64,000 bases of DNA from positions 806,001 to 870,000 of the forward strand of contig NZ_JAFMSU010000002.1 in assembly GCF_017916365.1 (NCBI RefSeq), in the 5' to 3' direction. The notes under the pieces were generated by a model. That model saw only the letters and a list, made by a program, of their open reading frames with translations, was not told where the DNA came from and made no database searches. The translations under genes and the position numbers were made by a program. This stretch comes from Rufibacter roseolus (lineage in GTDB: Bacteria; Bacteroidota; Bacteroidia; Cytophagales; Hymenobacteraceae). This document shows, piece after piece, positions 16,688 through 26,094 of the stretch (position 1 is its first letter; the number at the start of each line of letters is the position of its first letter).

Positions 16688-17257
16688 CTAGAAGGTCAGG
16701 AGTTCTTCGTATAGGCGGTGCACTGGTAAGCCCATCACGTTGAAATAAGAACCCTCAATGCGCTTAATACCTACCAAGCCCAGCCAATCCTGGGCGCCGT
16801 AGCTTCCGGCTTTGTCGAAGGGTTTGTAGTGGTTGATGTAAAAATCTATCTCATCTCGGGTGAGATCTCTGAAGTGGACCGTGGTCACATCATGAAAGAC
16901 CACGCTTTTCTCCAGGCTGAGGAGGCAAACCCCGGTGTAGACCTCGTGGCTGCGGCCTGAGAGCATCGTGAGCATGCGGGTGGCCTGCGCGTGGTCATAG
17001 GGCTTGTTCAGAATTGTCTGGTCCAGGCAAACAATGGTATCGGCGGTGATGATGACTTCCTCGTGCTGCAGTTCCTCACGGTAGGCGCTGGCCTTGTGGG
17101 CCGCCAGGTACTCGGCAACCTCGGCGCGTTCCAGTTCTGTGGGGTAAGTCTCGTCTATTTCCTTTACGCGGGATTCAAACGGGAGGCCCAGGTTGGTGAG
17201 CAGTTCCTTCCGGCGAGGGGAGTTGGAGGCCAGGATGTATTTTTTAGTAAAATTCAT
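16688..17257 (-). CDS. maf: Maf-type nucleotide pyrophosphatase
   Basis: 189 residues, the usual length. The start YILASNSPRRKELLTNLGLP is the defining Maf motif, with the S-R-R phosphate-binding residues. DETYPTE, AHKASAY and ITADTIVCLD carry the metal- and base-contacting acidic residues. Maf proteins hydrolyse non-canonical or modified nucleoside triphosphates (dTTP/UTP or methylated bases), which limits misincorporation. The start overlaps the end of the DUF1015 gene by 14 nt, so both are read from one mRNA. Confidence 0.93.
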   Translation of the reverse strand: MNFTKKYILASNSPRRKELLTNLGLPFESRVKEIDETYPTELERAEVAEYLAAHKASAYREELQHEEVIITADTIVCLDQTILNKPYDHAQATRMLTMLSGRSHEVYTGVCLLSLEKSVVFHDVTTVHFRDLTRDEIDFYINHYKPFDKAGSYGAQDWLGLVGIKRIEGSYFNVMGLPVHRLYEELLTF

Positions 17258-18521
17258 TTTCGTCTATTGAGCTGAATAAAAACCCGCAAATGGTTTTGGG
17301 GTAGAAAAACGTTGATTTCTGAGGCATAACAGCACCCGAGTGGCAAACCCGCTGCACCTCTTCCATCTTCACCTCGTTCGTGATCAGGGCCACTTCGGCT
17401 TTGCCACTGTCCACTTTGGCCATGCACTCGGCAAAGGACCGGACGTAGGAGAGACCCGGGTACTGACGCTGTTCCTCTGGGGAGATTCCTAGTACGCGTT
17501 CCAGAATAAAATAGTGCATGACGGTTAGGTCCAGGTCTTTCACCTCCTGCGGAATGTCCCAATCCAATTGAGCGTGTACCTCAGGTTTGAGCCGCGCTTT
17601 AAAGCTGTTTTCGCCAAAATAAACTCCAAACGCCCACTTCTTACCCACAATCACCTCGTTCAGTTCATAGGCCTCTTCAATGGGCGTAACTACGAAAAAC
17701 TCCTGCAACCGCTCCAGAAATTCTTCCGGTGAGATGGGTAAACGCTCTAACAGCCTGTGGGTTGGCAAGATGCGGAGGTCATCTGAGGCGGCATTGGTCA
17801 GGTACATCAAATGGTAATTGAAAGGCTCCTCACCTGTGGCTCCGGGGAATTGTTCCTGCATCTTCTTCCGGTACTGCAAAGACCCTTCGTAGCGGTGGTG
17901 GCCGTCTGCCAGAATGATCTGCTGGTCCCGCAGCAGGTCTACAAACATTTGGATAACCTCGGCATCATGGATCACGGAGAGCACATCGCGCACGCCCTGG
18001 TAATCCTCAGATTCATACAGCGGCGAAGTGATGCTTTCATCCATGTACTGCTCCAGGGTGAAGTCGGGGTCCAGGAACAAGCCGTGGGTAGCACTGGTGT
18101 GCATGCGGGTCTCGGCCAGTAGTTCTATGCGGTCGTTCACGGCCGCCGGGATGGTGTTCTCGTGCCGGAGGATTACCTGCTCTTCCCATTGGTAGGCCTT
18201 GATGTGGCACATGAACCCTTTGCGGCAGTACTCGCGGCTGGAGCCCGGCAAGGTGAAATACTGGTAATAGACGTAGATGCCGGGTAACTGGTCTTGGAGC
18301 AGAATGCCAGCCCGTTTCCAGTGCTCGGCGGTTCGGCGGGCCATGTCGGCGGGATCCGGGCCGGGCGGCACCGATAAGTGGATGCTGTTATAGGGATTCC
18401 GGTAAAGGGCCTGGCGTTGCTTCACAGAAACCACGTCGAATAGGGGAGAGGTGAGCGCGTCTATGGAAAACGGGAGCCTGGGGTTGTACCTGAAGCCTTT
18501 GATGGGGAGTATTTCAGCCAT
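17244..18521 (-). CDS. DUF1015 family protein (SerK-like fold possible)
   Basis: 425 residues, full length for the family. The start ILPIKGFRYNPRL and NPYNSIHLSVPPGPDP are typical. The central IILADGHHRYEGSLQYRKKM, with its DGHHRYE motif, is the strongest family signature, followed by LMYLTNAASDDLRILPTHRL. Some family members phosphorylate free serine with ADP; others are uncharacterised, so the activity here is an inference from family. It is cytosolic with no signal peptide, and it overlaps maf by 14 nt at its 3' end. Just 43 nt separate its start from the upstream pdxH stop. Confidence 0.88.
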   Translation of the reverse strand: MAEILPIKGFRYNPRLPFSIDALTSPLFDVVSVKQRQALYRNPYNSIHLSVPPGPDPADMARRTAEHWKRAGILLQDQLPGIYVYYQYFTLPGSSREYCRKGFMCHIKAYQWEEQVILRHENTIPAAVNDRIELLAETRMHTSATHGLFLDPDFTLEQYMDESITSPLYESEDYQGVRDVLSVIHDAEVIQMFVDLLRDQQIILADGHHRYEGSLQYRKKMQEQFPGATGEEPFNYHLMYLTNAASDDLRILPTHRLLERLPISPEEFLERLQEFFVVTPIEEAYELNEVIVGKKWAFGVYFGENSFKARLKPEVHAQLDWDIPQEVKDLDLTVMHYFILERVLGISPEEQRQYPGLSYVRSFAECMAKVDSGKAEVALITNEVKMEEVQRVCHSGAVMPQKSTFFYPKTICGFLFSSIDENEFY

Positions 18522-18564
18522 TGACTGGTTTTAAGCTGTTTTTTGAAATATGGACCTTAAACGA

Positions 18565-19218
18565 TCAGGGCGCCAGGCGCTGGATGTGCCAGTGCCCGTG
18601 GCTGTCCACTTCGTACAAGAGCCGGTCATGGAGCCGGTTCTGGCGCCCCTGCCAAAACTCAATCCGGTCTGGCTTGACCTGGTAACCACCCCAATGCTCG
18701 GGCCGGGGAATCACCTCCAGGTCCTTGAAGCGGGCCGAGTACTCTTTCTCCAGGTTCTCCAGGATGCTGCGGTCCGCAATGGCGGTACTCTGCGGCGAGG
18801 ACCAGGCCCCTATCTGGCTCCCGCGCGGCCGGCTATGGAAATAAGTGTCTGACATTTCCGGGGAAACGCGTTCCACGCGGCCTTCCACGCGCACCTGCCG
18901 TTCCAGCGCTGGCCAGAAAAAGGTGAGGGCGGCAAAAGGGTTTTCCAGCAGTTGTTGGCCTTTGCGGCTCTCATAATTGGTGTAGAACACAAACCCTTCT
19001 TTCTGTAAAGCCTTCAATAAGACTACCCGGGCAGTGGGCCGGCCGTGGGCATCGGCGGTGCTCAGGGTCATGGCGGTGGGCTCATCGGCTTTGGCTTCCA
19101 GGGCTTCCTGCATCCAGGTCTCAAACTGTTGCAGCGGGTCCTGGGAGATGGCTTCCAGGGTAAGTTCCTTCAGGGAATAGTTGATCCTGATATCGGCAAG
19201 AGACAGGGGCGTGGCCAT
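18565..19218 (-). CDS. pdxH: Pyridoxamine 5'-phosphate oxidase
   Basis: 217 residues. It oxidises pyridoxamine or pyridoxine 5'-phosphate to the cofactor pyridoxal phosphate using FMN and O2. The N-terminal extension (LADIRINYSLKELT) is typical of bacterial PdxH. AMTLSTADAHGRPTARVVLL is the FMN-binding core, GFVFYTNYESRKGQQL binds the phosphate, and the end HDRLLYEVDSHGHWHIQRLA matches the conserved C-terminus ending in RLAP. It is the first gene of a likely pdxH-DUF1015-maf transcript. Confidence 0.95.
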   Translation of the reverse strand: MATPLSLADIRINYSLKELTLEAISQDPLQQFETWMQEALEAKADEPTAMTLSTADAHGRPTARVVLLKALQKEGFVFYTNYESRKGQQLLENPFAALTFFWPALERQVRVEGRVERVSPEMSDTYFHSRPRGSQIGAWSSPQSTAIADRSILENLEKEYSARFKDLEVIPRPEHWGGYQVKPDRIEFWQGRQNRLHDRLLYEVDSHGHWHIQRLAP

Positions 19219-19247
19219 GGTATTTACACTGAATTGTTAGACTGTTC

Positions 19248-19255
19248 CAAAAGTA
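19248..19255 (-). promoter_or_regulatory. -7 element upstream of pdxH
   Basis: The minus strand reads TACTTTTG, an exact TAnnTTTG box about 30 bases before the pdxH ATG. No clear -33 TTTG accompanies it. Confidence 0.4.
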
Positions 19256-19436
19256 GGGCTTTCTGTTTAAATGCGATGGATTTACGGCGAAAAGCCTTTT
19301 CTTTTAAGCTTTAACAAATATGACCGGCGTTTTTTATGCGTTTTCTCAATTTTGGTACAGAATCTGCCGCAAACCAAATAACCCCCGATTCAGTAAGTAT
19401 AGAAAGCTAAATCCACGGAAAAAGATGACTAGAAAG

Positions 19437-19991
19437 ATGGCGAAAGAAATCCAGAAGGGCAGCATCCTTATCTCAGAACCATTCTTGGGTGACCCCAACT
19501 TTGAACGTAGTGTGGTGGTGATCTGCCAGCATGACAAAGACGGCACGGTAGGACTGGTGCTGAACCGGGTTTCTGCCCTGCATCTGTCTGATGTGGTGGA
19601 CATCAACGCAGAGGTCTTTGACATGGCTTTGGCGGTGGGAGGCCCCATGCAGCCCAACACCTTACACTATATCCATCGCCTGCCTAATTTACCGGATGCG
19701 CAACCCATTGCCTCTGGTCTTTACTGGGGTGGAGACTTTGAAGAACTCACCCGTTGGCTTAACCAAGGAATTGTATTACAGGACGAAATCAGGTTTTTTG
19801 TGGGTTATTCCGGGTGGAGTCCCGGGCAGCTAGATGAAGAAATTGATAAAAATGTTTGGTTTGTTAATAACAATGCTGCGAATAAATTGCTTACTTTGAA
19901 TATAAATACCTTGTGGCGCGATATATTAAAGGAAATGGGAGGCAAATACAAAATGTACGCCAACTATCCCGCGGACCCAAGTTTAAACTAA
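19437..19991 (+). CDS. YqgE/AlgH family protein
   Basis: 184 residues from the ATG at 19437 (MAKEIQKGSILISE); an in-frame ATG at 19425 is an alternative. The frame is open further back, but the earlier residues are not family-like. The family core is obvious: GSILISEPFLGDPNFERSVV, DKDGTVGLVLNRV, then VGGPMQPNTLHYIHRL and FFVGYSGWSPGQLDEEI. These small cytosolic proteins are widespread, but their biochemical role is not established; AlgH was once linked to alginate regulation. It lies 25 nt upstream of the DUF349 protein, so they may share a transcript. Confidence 0.9.
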   Translation: MAKEIQKGSILISEPFLGDPNFERSVVVICQHDKDGTVGLVLNRVSALHLSDVVDINAEVFDMALAVGGPMQPNTLHYIHRLPNLPDAQPIASGLYWGGDFEELTRWLNQGIVLQDEIRFFVGYSGWSPGQLDEEIDKNVWFVNNNAANKLLTLNINTLWRDILKEMGGKYKMYANYPADPSLN

Positions 19992-20016
19992 TCCAAAGGC
20001 GCAAAGCCCCACGTGT

Positions 20017-22293
20017 ATGATGAACCTAAATCCGGAAAATCAGCCAAACGGAAAAGCGGAAGAGCAGTCTACCGAAGCACAATCTAGCCAAGACCAGGCG
20101 CTGGACCAACGTAGAATTCTGGAAGAACGTTTAGCTGAAATAAATGCCCGTAATGAGGCCCCCGCAGTTCCCGCAGAAACTGTTGAGCAAACCCCAGTCA
20201 CAGAGGCTTCGGCTGCTCAGGAAGTAGCCGCTCCCCAAGTGGAGCCAGCGTTGACCCAATCATCCGTCCTAGCTACCGAGCCCGCCTTTGATGGATCGCC
20301 GCCAGAAACGCCTGCACAAGTACCCGTGCAGACGGACCTGCCAACCCCTGCAATGGCTACAGCTAGCCCAGAAGCAGAAACGCCAACCGCCTCCACCGAA
20401 GAACCAACCACTGCGGCCACCCCGATAACAGAAACGCCGGTGGCCCAAACAGAAGAACCTTCTGCCCCAACTGACCCGAGTCCAGAAAGCCCCTCAGCCG
20501 GTCCTGAGGTGCAAACACCAGCCACTCCGGTCGCCCAGGAAACCCACGAGGAAACCACTTCTGAAGAGGAAGACTTGCACCCAGAGGAAGATTACACCCA
20601 TTTATCCATAGATGAGGTAAGAACCAAGATCCTTTCTTTGGCCCAGGAAGGTAACGCCAGGAAATCTGGCCGTGCCCTCAACACCCTGTACAGAATCTAT
20701 GAACCGCAATTCCAGGAAGAGCGCCAGGCGGCCCTGAACCGGTTTATTGCCGAAGGCGGCTCTCCAGACGATTTTGAGTACAATGCCCCCCGCGCCCACA
20801 AAGACGTGGAGCAGGCCATGCAGCGTTTCAGGGAGGCCCGGTTCAGAGAGCAGCGCCAGGAAGAGGAGCAGAAAATCCAGAACCTGCAGAAGAAGCGCGA
20901 CCTTCTGGAGCGTCTTCGCCTGTTTATTGAGTCTTCTGAGACCCAGACCAGCGGTAACGCCATCAAAGAACTGCAGAACGAGTGGAAAGCCATTGGCCAG
21001 GTACCCACCGCCGAGGCCCAGCAGCTGTGGAACTCTTACCACGCCCTGCTGGACATGTACTACAACAACCGCAGCATCTTCTTTGAACTGAAAGAGCTGG
21101 ACCGCAAACGTAACCTGGATGCCAAAAACCAGCTGTGCGAGCGCGCCGAAGGCCTGGCCAACGAAGAGAACATCAACAAAGCATTGCAGGAACTCCGCCA
21201 CCTGCATGATGAGTGGAAACACATAGGCCCGGTACCCAATGAGATGCGCGACCAGGTGTGGAACCGCTTCATCCAGGCCTCTGAGCAGGTGCACGAGAGA
21301 AAAAAACAGTTCTTTGAGTCCCGGAAAACCGAGGAACTGGCTAATCTTGAGAAAAAAAGAGCCCTTCTGGCCCAAATTGAACAATTCCAGCATTTTACCT
21401 CAGACCGCATCAATGACTGGCGCGACAAAACCGACCAAATTCAGCAGTTGAAGGAAGCCTGGGATGCCGCCGGTTTGGTGCCTAAGGAAAACGCCGAGGA
21501 AGTAAACAAAGCTTTCTGGAGCAGCTATAAAGCCTTCTTCCACCACAAGAATACCTTCTTCAAAGCCCTGGACGAGGAGAAGATGCAGAACTACCGCCAG
21601 AAGGTAGCCCTTTGCGAGGAAGCCGAAAGCCTGCAGAACAGCGAGGAGTGGGACAGCACCAAAGAAAAACTCATTCAGCTGCAGAAGAAGTGGAAGACCA
21701 TTGGCCGCGTGCCAGACAAGTACTCAGACAAAATCTGGAACCGGTTCAGAACGGCCTGCAACGCTTTCTTTGACAGACTGCACCAGGAAGTACAGAACAA
21801 GGAAACCCACCTGAACCAGCTCTCGGCACAGAAGCAGAACTACTGTGAACAGTTGGCGGGCAAAGTGGCGGATCCAACCTTTATTGGTTCCCTGGATGAG
21901 TTCAACCAGATTCACCAGGAGTGGCAGTCTTTCTCCACCGAGGGCAAGAGAAACCCCAAAGTGGAAGACAGATTCCAACAGCTGCTGGCCAAGTACCTTG
22001 ACAAAGTGCCGGAGATGAGCCCGCAGCAGAAAGAGCAGACTTTGTTCCAACTGCAGCTGAACCACATGAAGGCCAGCCCTGACGGTGATCAGAAGCTGTA
22101 CCAGAAAGAGCAGCACCTGCGCCGCGATATCACCTCGCTGGAAAATGACATCTCTACTTTGAAGACCAACATTGAATTCTTTGCCCGGTCAAAGAACGCA
22201 GAGAAGCTCCGGCAAGAATACCAGTCTAAGATTGACGATGCCCAGAACCGCATTCAGCACCTTAAAAGACAGCTGAAAGCACTTCGGTCGTAA
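20017..22293 (+). CDS. DUF349 repeat protein with acidic low-complexity N-terminus
   Basis: 758 residues. The first ~200 are low-complexity (Pro, Ala, Thr, Glu, Gln) and probably disordered. A helical coiled-coil body follows with five DUF349 units, starting near residues 317, 392, 473, 551 and 628. Each is built around an LxxxWKxIGxVP core (LQNEWKAIGQVP, LHDEWKHIGPVP, LKEAWDAAGLVP, LQKKWKTIGRVP, and a degenerate IHQEWQSF). The end (about 690-758) is another coiled coil, ENDISTLKTNIEFFARSKNA. DUF349 proteins are common in Bacteroidetes and Actinobacteria; a role is not firmly established. Downstream are an inverted repeat and the tRNA promoter. Confidence 0.88.
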   Translation: MMNLNPENQPNGKAEEQSTEAQSSQDQALDQRRILEERLAEINARNEAPAVPAETVEQTPVTEASAAQEVAAPQVEPALTQSSVLATEPAFDGSPPETPAQVPVQTDLPTPAMATASPEAETPTASTEEPTTAATPITETPVAQTEEPSAPTDPSPESPSAGPEVQTPATPVAQETHEETTSEEEDLHPEEDYTHLSIDEVRTKILSLAQEGNARKSGRALNTLYRIYEPQFQEERQAALNRFIAEGGSPDDFEYNAPRAHKDVEQAMQRFREARFREQRQEEEQKIQNLQKKRDLLERLRLFIESSETQTSGNAIKELQNEWKAIGQVPTAEAQQLWNSYHALLDMYYNNRSIFFELKELDRKRNLDAKNQLCERAEGLANEENINKALQELRHLHDEWKHIGPVPNEMRDQVWNRFIQASEQVHERKKQFFESRKTEELANLEKKRALLAQIEQFQHFTSDRINDWRDKTDQIQQLKEAWDAAGLVPKENAEEVNKAFWSSYKAFFHHKNTFFKALDEEKMQNYRQKVALCEEAESLQNSEEWDSTKEKLIQLQKKWKTIGRVPDKYSDKIWNRFRTACNAFFDRLHQEVQNKETHLNQLSAQKQNYCEQLAGKVADPTFIGSLDEFNQIHQEWQSFSTEGKRNPKVEDRFQQLLAKYLDKVPEMSPQQKEQTLFQLQLNHMKASPDGDQKLYQKEQHLRRDITSLENDISTLKTNIEFFARSKNAEKLRQEYQSKIDDAQNRIQHLKRQLKALRS

Positions 22294-22345
22294 ATTTTTC
22301 ACGTTGACTTTCAGGGCCTTTCTGCAAAGGCCGCAAATTAGTTGA

Positions 22346-22376
22346 GAGGTCTTTTTGCAAATATCAAAAAGACCTC
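22346..22376. promoter_or_regulatory. Perfect 12-bp inverted repeat overlapping the tRNA -33 box
   Basis: GAGGTCTTTTTG-n7-CAAAAAGACCTC is perfectly symmetric. The left arm contains the -33 TTTG of the tRNA promoter and the right arm ends just before the -7 box. It has no trailing T-run, so it is a poor terminator for the DUF349 gene and may be a protein-binding site. Confidence 0.6.
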
Positions 22377-22384
22377 TACTTTTG
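22354..22384 (+). promoter_or_regulatory. Near-consensus Bacteroidetes promoter for the tRNA-Thr genes
   Basis: TTTG (22354-22357), a spacer of exactly 19 bases, then TACTTTTG (22377-22384). This is the best promoter match in the window. Transcription would start around 22391, about 30 bases before the first tRNA. Confidence 0.85.
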
Positions 22385-22422
22385 TATCGCTTTCAGAAAC
22401 CACCAGGGTTTCAGAAGCAAAA

Positions 22423-22495
<73 letters not shown>

Positions 22496-22500
22496 CCCAA

Positions 22501-22538
22501 ACAGCACTTATAGGACGGACCTGTAAGTGCTGTTTTTT
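22501..22538 (+). terminator. Terminator after tRNA-Thr copy 1
   Basis: Stem ACAGCACTTA/TAAGTGCTGT (22501-22510 and 22524-22533) followed by T6. It lies between the two tRNA copies, so copy 2 depends on readthrough or its own promoter. Confidence 0.88.
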
Positions 22539-22589
22539 GAAAATCTTTTTATTGCCGCTTTCTGAGGCCATATGGCCAATAAAGCAAAA

Positions 22590-22662
<73 letters not shown>

Positions 22663-22668
22663 CTCTTC

Positions 22669-22706
22669 AAAGCGCTTGCATTCCTAAAGATGTAAGCGCT
22701 TTTTTT
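22669..22706 (+). terminator. Terminator after tRNA-Thr copy 2
   Basis: Stem AAAGCGCTT.CA / TG.AAGCGCTTT closing a short loop, followed by T7 at 22700-22706. The sequence differs from the terminator after copy 1. Confidence 0.85.
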
Positions 22707-23178
22707 GTGCCTTATTATTTCTGCAATAGTGACCAACTCTGCTTTTTTGCCAGTCAACTTTCAGAGCATGATCAAAGAGATGACCATTAAGGTTGATGCC
22801 TGGAGTTTTTCATGTTGCTTTGGAAGCATATTCCTTTAGTCCTTTTAGAGCAGGTTTTGCAAATAAAGGCTCCAAAACAAATGCTCCGCTTAATTTCCTA
22901 GGCACCGCTTTACCACACCTGGCGTTTTCCTGGTATTTCAAGTTTATATTCCTTGCTTTAAGAACCAATCATAGGTCCGCTGTAAATGGCTTGTTTTATG
23001 GAAAATACCCTTAAAACAGAAACCTCCCTCTATTCAACAGAAATCATGATAATCAATGACCTATCCGTATTTTCTGCGCCTCCCATGAAATAACACCTGT
23101 TTTAGCTTAGGTAAACAGATTGGGCAAACCCGATAGTGCAAGGTTCGTTGAGAATAGGTATATCAGCTGAACCTCACC
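22707..23178. other. Intergenic region
   Basis: 472 bases between the tRNA terminator and the esterase gene. It contains one copy of the dispersed element (22848-22878). Open frames here have no protein-like character, and no clear promoter was found. Confidence 0.5.
22848..22878 (+). repeat. Copy of the dispersed ~30-nt intergenic element
   Basis: GAGCAGGTTTTGCAAATA then AAGGCTCCAAAAC. The right arm matches the consensus GGCTCNAAAAC closely. Confidence 0.5.
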
Positions 23179-24483
23179 ATGGCGGAAACCACTGTAAAGA
23201 ACAGGACCGGATTGGCTAACTACTGCCTTCCCCTTCAGAATGCCCAGGACCTGAATCCCTTGTTGGAAAGGATAGGTGATGCCCGGTATGTGCTATTAGG
23301 GGAAGCAACCCACGGCACCCATGAGTATTATACCTGGCGGGCCGAGATTACCCGGCGGCTCGTCCAGGAGAAAGGCTTTTCCTTTATCGCCGTGGAAGGT
23401 GACTGGCCCGATTGTTTTGAGATAAACCGATGGATCAAAGGCTACCCAGATACGCCGGAGAGCATTGAGGGGGTGCTGCGCCAGTTTAACCGCTGGCCAA
23501 CTTGGATGTGGGCCAACTGGGAAGTAGCCGCTCTGGCCCGTTGGCTGCGCAGCCACAATGACAAGCTGGTTCCGGACCAGAAGATAGGATTCTACGGCCT
23601 GGATGTCTACAGCATGTGGGACTCCATGAAGATCATAGTGGATTACCTGGAAAAGGAAGACCCGCAGGCGGCAGCTTACGCGCGGCGGGCCATAGATTGC
23701 TTTGAGCCCTACGGCGAAGAAGAGTCTTACGCCACTGCCCTCAGTTCCATGAAGCCCAGCTGCCGGGAGGCGGTGCTGCAGTTATTGCTGGAAGTAAGGC
23801 AAAAGGCCGGGCAGTACAACCACGCGCCTGAAGCTGGTCTCAACGCCGAGATCAACGCCCTGGTAGCCGCCAACGGAGAGAAATATTACCGGGCCATGTC
23901 AGCGTTTGGAGACAATTCCTGGAACGTACGGGACCGCCACATGGTGGAAGCCCTGAATACCCTTATGAACTACCATGGCACTGAGGCCAAAGTCATCGTC
24001 TGGGAACACAACACGCACATCGGCGACGCTCGGGCTACTGATATGGTAGACGATGGGGAGATCAACGTGGGTCAGTTGGTACGGGAACAGCACAAGCCAG
24101 AGGAAGTAGTGCTGGTGGGTTTCGGGTCATACGAGGGTTCCGTGATTGCGGGCCGCAGATGGGACGGCCCCATGCAGGAAATGCCCGTGCCGCCGGCCAT
24201 GGAAAAGAGCGTGGAGAAGATCCTGCGCGAGGCATCGGCAGAAAACAAACTCCTGATCTTTGACCAACAACCGGCTTTGAAAGAATACTTCCGGGGCTGG
24301 ATGGGCCACCGGGCCATTGGAGTGGTGTACCACCCAGAGCGGGACCGTGGCAACTATGTCCCTACCAAACTATCGGCTCGATACGATGCCTTTCTGTACA
24401 TAGACAAAACCAAGGCCGTTCACCCGCTGCACTTGGAACCCAAGGGCCACCAATTGCCTGAAACCTTCCCCTTCGGGATGTAA
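23179..24483 (+). CDS. Erythromycin esterase-family hydrolase
   Basis: 434 residues in one domain. The metal-independent esterase signature is intact: YVLLGEATHGTHEYYTWRAE (catalytic histidine and glutamate of the EreA/EreB fold), VEGDWPDCFEINRWI, GFYGLDVYSMWDSM, and VIVWEHNTHIGDARATDM with the second conserved histidine. Named members hydrolyse the macrolide lactone ring, but most chromosomal homologues are unlinked to resistance and their substrates are unknown, so macrolide resistance should not be assumed. No signal peptide. It stands alone in the plus direction and ends at a bidirectional terminator. Confidence 0.9.
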   Translation: MAETTVKNRTGLANYCLPLQNAQDLNPLLERIGDARYVLLGEATHGTHEYYTWRAEITRRLVQEKGFSFIAVEGDWPDCFEINRWIKGYPDTPESIEGVLRQFNRWPTWMWANWEVAALARWLRSHNDKLVPDQKIGFYGLDVYSMWDSMKIIVDYLEKEDPQAAAYARRAIDCFEPYGEEESYATALSSMKPSCREAVLQLLLEVRQKAGQYNHAPEAGLNAEINALVAANGEKYYRAMSAFGDNSWNVRDRHMVEALNTLMNYHGTEAKVIVWEHNTHIGDARATDMVDDGEINVGQLVREQHKPEEVVLVGFGSYEGSVIAGRRWDGPMQEMPVPPAMEKSVEKILREASAENKLLIFDQQPALKEYFRGWMGHRAIGVVYHPERDRGNYVPTKLSARYDAFLYIDKTKAVHPLHLEPKGHQLPETFPFGM

Positions 24484-24507
24484 TCTTGGATATAGGAAAA
24501 AAGTTTA

Positions 24508-24537
24508 AAGGCTGGTTTTCTTAAAGGCTCCTTAAAC
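24508..24537 (+). repeat. Copy of the dispersed ~30-nt intergenic element
   Basis: AAGGCTGGTTTTCTT then AAAGGCTCCTTAAAC, 24 bases after the esterase stop and separate from the terminator further on. Confidence 0.5.
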
Positions 24538-24588
24538 CTTTTATTTCCATTTACAATTTAAAATATTATAAATTAGGTGATTAAATAA

Positions 24589-24631
24589 AAAAAGAGGCCT
24601 AGAACTCTGTTTGAATTCCGGGCCTCTTTTT
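24589..24631. terminator. Bidirectional terminator
   Basis: Stem AAAAAGAGGCC (24589-24599) with GGCCTCTTTTT (24621-24631) around a ~21-nt loop. It separates the convergent esterase and SDR genes and has an A-run before and a T-run after the stem. Confidence 0.85.
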
Positions 24632-24679
24632 ACTTTTAAAATCCTTTTGTAAAGGATCATCTAAGATGGCAGTACCTTA

Positions 24680-25858
24680 TCAGATTCTTCCGCTCTCCGG
24701 ATAGATGGAGGTGTCAGGGGCGTTATTTGCCTCCGGGAAACGGTCATCTTCCGCGAAGCTGGTGTTATCTGGGTAGGTGGTGTTTACCGGATAGGTGCTT
24801 CCGGTTTGGGTGTCACCTGTGCTGTAGTACCCGCTAGTTGCCTTTGTGTGGCCTTTCTTTTTGGAGTTGTTGATAAGGGCATACACGGCGGCTCCGGCGG
24901 CCAGGGCAATGGCACTGGTCACTTTGGGATGCATGACGGCGCGGGTGTAAAGGCTGGTTTTCATTACGTAGCCATCATGGTTGCCGTGCACCCGGGCATC
25001 TGAGACAGATCTATGCAGAGAATCCCGGCGGGAAGTGTCGGGTTCATCCTTCAACTGACCTTTAGACATCATTTTAGAGCTAACCCAGTCCATCACACCC
25101 GGAATCCTTTTGTTCAAGGTACTCATGACTTTGGCTCCGCCACCTACCATAATGTCTCTGTGAGGATTTACAGCAGCGTGCAGAATAGCATTGGCCACTT
25201 CCTCGGGCATATACACCGGGGCGGGCAGGGTCTGCGCCTGACCCGTGTAGTTTTTAGCGTGTTCAGGATACGGAGTATCAATGCCGGCCGGTTTGATGAG
25301 GGTTACTGAGATAGGCTCCTTGTCCTCCAGCAGTTCAATACGCAGGGCGTCGGTGAATCCTTTTACCGCATGCTTGCTGGCCGAGTACATACCCTGCAAC
25401 TGAATGGCTACGTCTGAGAGCTCGCTGCCCACGTTGATGATGGCACCGCCTTTGCCGCGCATGTGGTAAGCGGCGGCCAGAGAGCCGTATACCACGCCCC
25501 AGAAGTTGGTATCAAAGAGACGTTTGTTGTCTTCATCGCTCACCTGGCTCAGGCGCCCGTAAATGGAAACGCCGGCATCATTCACCCAGGTGTCAATACG
25601 TCCGTAATGGCGTAGGGCTGCATCGGCAATCCACTGCACCTCTTCCCAGCGTCCTACATCGGCCGCCACGTGAATAGCTTCGCCGCCTTCATTCCGGATT
25701 TGCTGTTCCACTTCGGTCAGGGCTTCCCGGTTCCGGGCGGCCAACACTACTTTGGCGCCTTTCTTGGCTGCTGCCAGGGCAGTAGCCAAACCAATGCCGC
25801 TAGAGGCACCGGTAATCACAATTACCTGCTCATTGAGCGGTTTCAAAGAGTAATTCAT
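24680..25858 (-). CDS. SDR-family oxidoreductase with a C-terminal membrane-like extension
   Basis: 392 residues. Residues 1-~255 form a classical short-chain dehydrogenase: VIVITGASSGIGLATALAAA is the TGxxxGIG cofactor loop, NDAGVSIYG stands for the usual NNAG, and YSASKHAVKGF holds the catalytic YxxxK, followed by KPAGIDTPY. The remaining ~135 residues are unusual for an SDR: a linker, a hydrophobic stretch TSAIALAAGAAVYALINN (about 320-337), then a Ser/Thr/Tyr/Pro/Asp-rich tail ending in DTSIYPESGRI. The tail suggests membrane association. Stand-alone gene; the substrate is unknown. Confidence 0.9.
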   Translation of the reverse strand: MNYSLKPLNEQVIVITGASSGIGLATALAAAKKGAKVVLAARNREALTEVEQQIRNEGGEAIHVAADVGRWEEVQWIADAALRHYGRIDTWVNDAGVSIYGRLSQVSDEDNKRLFDTNFWGVVYGSLAAAYHMRGKGGAIINVGSELSDVAIQLQGMYSASKHAVKGFTDALRIELLEDKEPISVTLIKPAGIDTPYPEHAKNYTGQAQTLPAPVYMPEEVANAILHAAVNPHRDIMVGGGAKVMSTLNKRIPGVMDWVSSKMMSKGQLKDEPDTSRRDSLHRSVSDARVHGNHDGYVMKTSLYTRAVMHPKVTSAIALAAGAAVYALINNSKKKGHTKATSGYYSTGDTQTGSTYPVNTTYPDNTSFAEDDRFPEANNAPDTSIYPESGRI

Positions 25859-26094
25859 AGCTATCGTTTTTAGGGATTGGATTATTGCAAATGGTTATAG
25901 GTAATTTCTTACGAGGCTTATTTCCAGAAGATACAATGTTCTGCCTCTAAGTGGAGATGGAGGTGCTACCAGAAAGCTTTTCCGGCCAATGAAAGTACGG
26001 GTTAGAATAGGGCAGCAGGGTTAATGAACAGCAGCTTAGGGAAGTAGAAGAATCAACTGAAAGGAGCAGGGCAACTATAAAGGTTGACAAGCAG

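Noticed and set aside
20602..22116. Long open frames antisense to the DUF349 gene
   Set aside because: They are explained by the repetitive, GC-biased codons of the plus-strand gene and encode Leu/Val/Gln-rich sequence with no motif.
23179..24483. Macrolide resistance gene
   Set aside because: The erythromycin-esterase fold is clear, but most chromosomal members have no proven role in resistance.
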